The position numbers were made by a program, and so were the translations under genes. Below the pieces are notes generated by a model. It was not told where the DNA came from. It saw only the letters and a program-made list of their open reading frames with translations, and made no database searches. From NCBI GenBank assembly GCA_905214725.1, contig CAJMNH010000021.1:1-24201 (forward strand): 24,201 nucleotides of DNA, read 5' to 3'. Source of the DNA: an uncultured bacterium. GTDB taxonomy: Bacteria; Bacteroidota; Bacteroidia; Bacteroidales; Rikenellaceae. How positions within the stretch are numbered: the stretch's first letter is position 1; the number at the start of each line of letters is the position of its first letter. Below, one piece after another: positions 21,985 through 24,201 of the stretch.

Positions 21985-24201
21985 ATGCGCCATTTCCGCT
22001 TCTTCATTCTCCTGCTGCTGTGCGCATTCGCCAGACAGCCGATCATGGCGCAGACCGTAAGGGGATGCGTCGTAGACAGCGAACAGCAGCCCGTCGCCGG
22101 AGTTGCGGTCATCATGCAGACCCGAGATTCGGTCTATATCGATGCCGTAGCGAGCGACCTCGAAGGCCGTTTTGTTCTTACATCCGACATCCGTCCCTAT
22201 CGTCTGCTGTTTCAGCATCTCAGCTACGAACCGTTGGCTGTCGAACGATCGGACGACGATGCCGGCATCATCACGCTTATCGAGGCGACGAACGTCGTGG
22301 ACGAAGTGATCGTTCGGGGCGAACGCCCGTTGGTGAAGGTCGAGCAGGGGCGTCTGAGTTACGACCTGCAAGTCGCCGCACAGGGTAAAATCGCCGCCAA
22401 CGCCTACGAGGCGCTCACCAAACTGCCCGGCGTAAGCGAGCAGAACGGCTCGCTCACGCTCGCCGGCACAGGCGGCGTCACGGTCATTCTCAACGGCAAG
22501 CCCTCGACGATGACCGCCGATCAACTCGCAGCGCTGCTCAAATCGACACCCGTCGAACAGGTGGAAAAGGTAGAGGTGCTCTATGCCGCGCCGCCGCAAT
22601 ACCACATCCGCGGCGCAGCGATCAATGTCGTACTGCGCCGCCGCTTCGACCGCTCGTTTTCCGGTCAGGTAAACGGCGTTTACGAGGGCGGTTACTACAA
22701 CTCGTGGGGGACAGGAGCCAACGTCGCCTGTTCAACACCGAAACTCTCCTTTGACGCGCTCTACCGTATCGGCAACGGCCGGTCGATGCGCAAGCTCGAC
22801 ATGACCTCGCAACACACGGTAGGCAGCGACACGTATGACATTCGGCAGGAGCAGATACTCTCATCCGACAACCTGACCCACAACCTGCGCACGGGGATCT
22901 CGTGGAAAACGACCGAAAAAAGCCATCTCGACCTCGCCTACACCGCATCGTTCACTCCGTCGGGCAACGGCGACATCTCGGCTACGGGCAACTTTGTCGA
23001 CAGTTATTCGCACATTCACGACGACCCGACGATGCACAATCTCTCGCTCTCGGCCGTAACGGGTTTCGGAACAGAGATCGGCGCCGACTACACCTATTAC
23101 CGCACGACGAGCCGACAGACGATGTCCCTTTCACCGGCCGACGGCGCGCCCTCGTCGTTTACGACCGATGCCGGACAGCGCATCGACCGGCTGTCGGTCT
23201 ATCTCGATCAACGCCACGACCTCGGCAGCCAGTGGACGTTCAACTATGGCGCGCGCTTCTCTTACGTCCGCGACGACGACTATCAATATTACACGTCGGA
23301 AGAGGAGATGGGCGATCTCGACACCGACATTCGGCTCGACGAATACACCTACGATCTCTATGCGGGCGCGAGCAGGAGCTTCGCGTCGGGCGTCTCATTC
23401 TCGGCGTCGCTCACAGGCGAATACTACCGCCGCAACGGCTACGACCGCTGGGCGCTCTTTCCACAGGCATCGCTGAGCTGGATGGCCTCACCCGAACACA
23501 TCCTGCAGGCGGAATTCTCGTCGGACAAAGGATATCCTTCGTTCTGGGACATGTCGGGCGCCGTGACCTACATCGACGGCTATTCCGAGATTCACGGTAC
23601 GCCCGGCCTGCAACCTTCGGCCAATTACAGCCTTACGCTGACTTACGTACTCAAACAGAAATACATCTTCCAGCTCTTCGGCAACCACACGGCAGACGCC
23701 TTCAATCAGTCGGCCTATCTCGCGCCCGACCGTCCGGCGCTTATCTACCAATCGTTCAACTGGGACTATATGTCCTCCTTCGGAGCGTTGGCCGTCATAC
23801 CGCTGCGCATCGGCGAACGCTTCACATCGCGCATCACACTCGTCGGATTCGACTACCTGCTGCGCAACCGCGATTTTTACGGCATGGACTACAAACGTTC
23901 GAAATGGGTGGGCCGCGCAAGCATGGACAACACGCTGCGTCTTTCGCGCAAACCCGATCTGGTATTCGAGTTTTCAGGCAGCTATCAGACCGAAGCGATT
24001 CAGTGTACCTACGATCTGACGCCGTCATGGCAGGTGGATGCCGGGATCAAATGGACCATCGCCGGCGGAAAGGCCGATCTGAGCATAAAAGGCAACGATC
24101 TGTTCGACAGCATGACTCCCGTCTCGAAAGTCGATTTCGGGCAGCAGCATCTGCGCATGGGCAATCGCTTTTACACACGCAACGTGACGGTCAATTTCGC
24201 C
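21985..24201 (+). CDS. Outer-membrane beta-barrel protein (TonB-receptor-like), 3' end missing
   Basis: The reading frame is open for 739 codons to the right edge with no stop. The signal peptide (MRHFRFFILLLLCAFARQPIMA) is probably cleaved near residue 22. A carboxypeptidase-regulatory-like beta-sandwich follows (about 24-105: TVRGCVVDSEQQPVAGVAV, DLEGRFVL), then a plug-like domain (about 112-215: NAYEALTKLPGVSEQNGSL, VILNGKPSTMTADQLAALLK, APPQYHIRGAAINVVL), then a barrel of alternating aromatic strands. This is the Bacteroidetes outer-membrane beta-barrel family related to TonB-dependent receptors. The last visible residues (LRMGNRFYTRNVTVNF) resemble the family's C-terminal region, so perhaps 30 residues are missing. 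No SusD-like partner is visible. The substrate is unknown. Confidence 0.9.
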   Translation, partial: MRHFRFFILLLLCAFARQPIMAQTVRGCVVDSEQQPVAGVAVIMQTRDSVYIDAVASDLEGRFVLTSDIRPYRLLFQHLSYEPLAVERSDDDAGIITLIEATNVVDEVIVRGERPLVKVEQGRLSYDLQVAAQGKIAANAYEALTKLPGVSEQNGSLTLAGTGGVTVILNGKPSTMTADQLAALLKSTPVEQVEKVEVLYAAPPQYHIRGAAINVVLRRRFDRSFSGQVNGVYEGGYYNSWGTGANVACSTPKLSFDALYRIGNGRSMRKLDMTSQHTVGSDTYDIRQEQILSSDNLTHNLRTGISWKTTEKSHLDLAYTASFTPSGNGDISATGNFVDSYSHIHDDPTMHNLSLSAVTGFGTEIGADYTYYRTTSRQTMSLSPADGAPSSFTTDAGQRIDRLSVYLDQRHDLGSQWTFNYGARFSYVRDDDYQYYTSEEEMGDLDTDIRLDEYTYDLYAGASRSFASGVSFSASLTGEYYRRNGYDRWALFPQASLSWMASPEHILQAEFSSDKGYPSFWDMSGAVTYIDGYSEIHGTPGLQPSANYSLTLTYVLKQKYIFQLFGNHTADAFNQSAYLAPDRPALIYQSFNWDYMSSFGALAVIPLRIGERFTSRITLVGFDYLLRNRDFYGMDYKRSKWVGRASMDNTLRLSRKPDLVFEFSGSYQTEAIQCTYDLTPSWQVDAGIKWTIAGGKADLSIKGNDLFDSMTPVSKVDFGQQHLRMGNRFYTRNVTVNFA

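Noticed and set aside
1..24201. Mobile elements, CRISPR arrays, toxin-antitoxin or phage-defence genes
   Set aside because: No transposase, integrase, direct-repeat array, target-site duplication or recognisable defence protein was found on either strand. The tRNA gene shows no adjacent integrase or duplicated 3' end.

Overview
The window looks like a chromosomal segment of a Bacteroidales bacterium, most likely Alistipes or a close relative (Rikenellaceae). The reasons are a GC-rich base composition for the phylum, Bacteroidetes-type promoter boxes (TAnnTTTG, one with a well-spaced upstream TTTG), few clear Shine-Dalgarno sites, a tRNA gene without an encoded CCA end, and phylum-typical families: a FISUMP-domain lipoprotein, a CarboxypepD_reg/plug/beta-barrel outer-membrane protein, FloA with a short NfeD, and MtaB. 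The genus is inferred from general character only. I see no insertion sequence, prophage, CRISPR array or integron, and most genes are core or housekeeping.

Layout, left to right. (1) 1-3596, plus strand: the 3' nine-tenths of lepA, then a long-chain acyl-CoA synthetase and a strong terminator. (2) 3789-4005, minus strand: tRNA-Gly(CCC) with its own promoter, a leader hairpin and a terminator. (3) 4208-7011: a MarC-family membrane protein (+) converging on a DEDDh exonuclease (-), preceded by a separately terminated FISUMP lipoprotein (-). (4) 7012-8152: a hairpin-rich leader and a double-CDGSH iron-sulfur protein (+), ending in a long hairpin shared with the next minus-strand gene. (5) 8154-14364, minus strand: a tightly packed run transcribed in the order HAMP-only membrane sensor, trkH, SPOR-like coiled-coil periplasmic protein, nfeD, floA and a QueG-like two-cluster ferredoxin. 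Its first three genes are joined by start/stop overlaps. (6) 14403-15725: mtaB (-), divergent from (7) 15819-20769, a plus-strand run of metal-ABC permease, LptF/LptG permease, ribBA, VOC protein and fmt, with gaps of -4 to +13 bases. (8) 20742-21281: a FUSC-like membrane protein (-) whose 3' end overlaps that of fmt. (9) 21531-24201: a 54-residue rubredoxin (-) with a well-formed promoter and terminator, divergent from a large outer-membrane beta-barrel protein that runs off the right edge.

The least explained part is region 5. A membrane sensor that ends after its HAMP domain, with no kinase or methyl-accepting output, is translationally coupled to a potassium channel subunit. That is coupled in turn to a secreted protein with what looks like two SPOR-like units, followed by the NfeD/FloA membrane-microdomain pair. 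No TrkA partner is visible. This is the best candidate here for an undescribed functional unit, but that is a hypothesis from gene order and domain content. Secondary points are the structured leader before the CDGSH gene, a promoter apparently written into the end of the metal-permease gene with unusual codons, and the tail-to-tail overlap of fmt with the FUSC gene.
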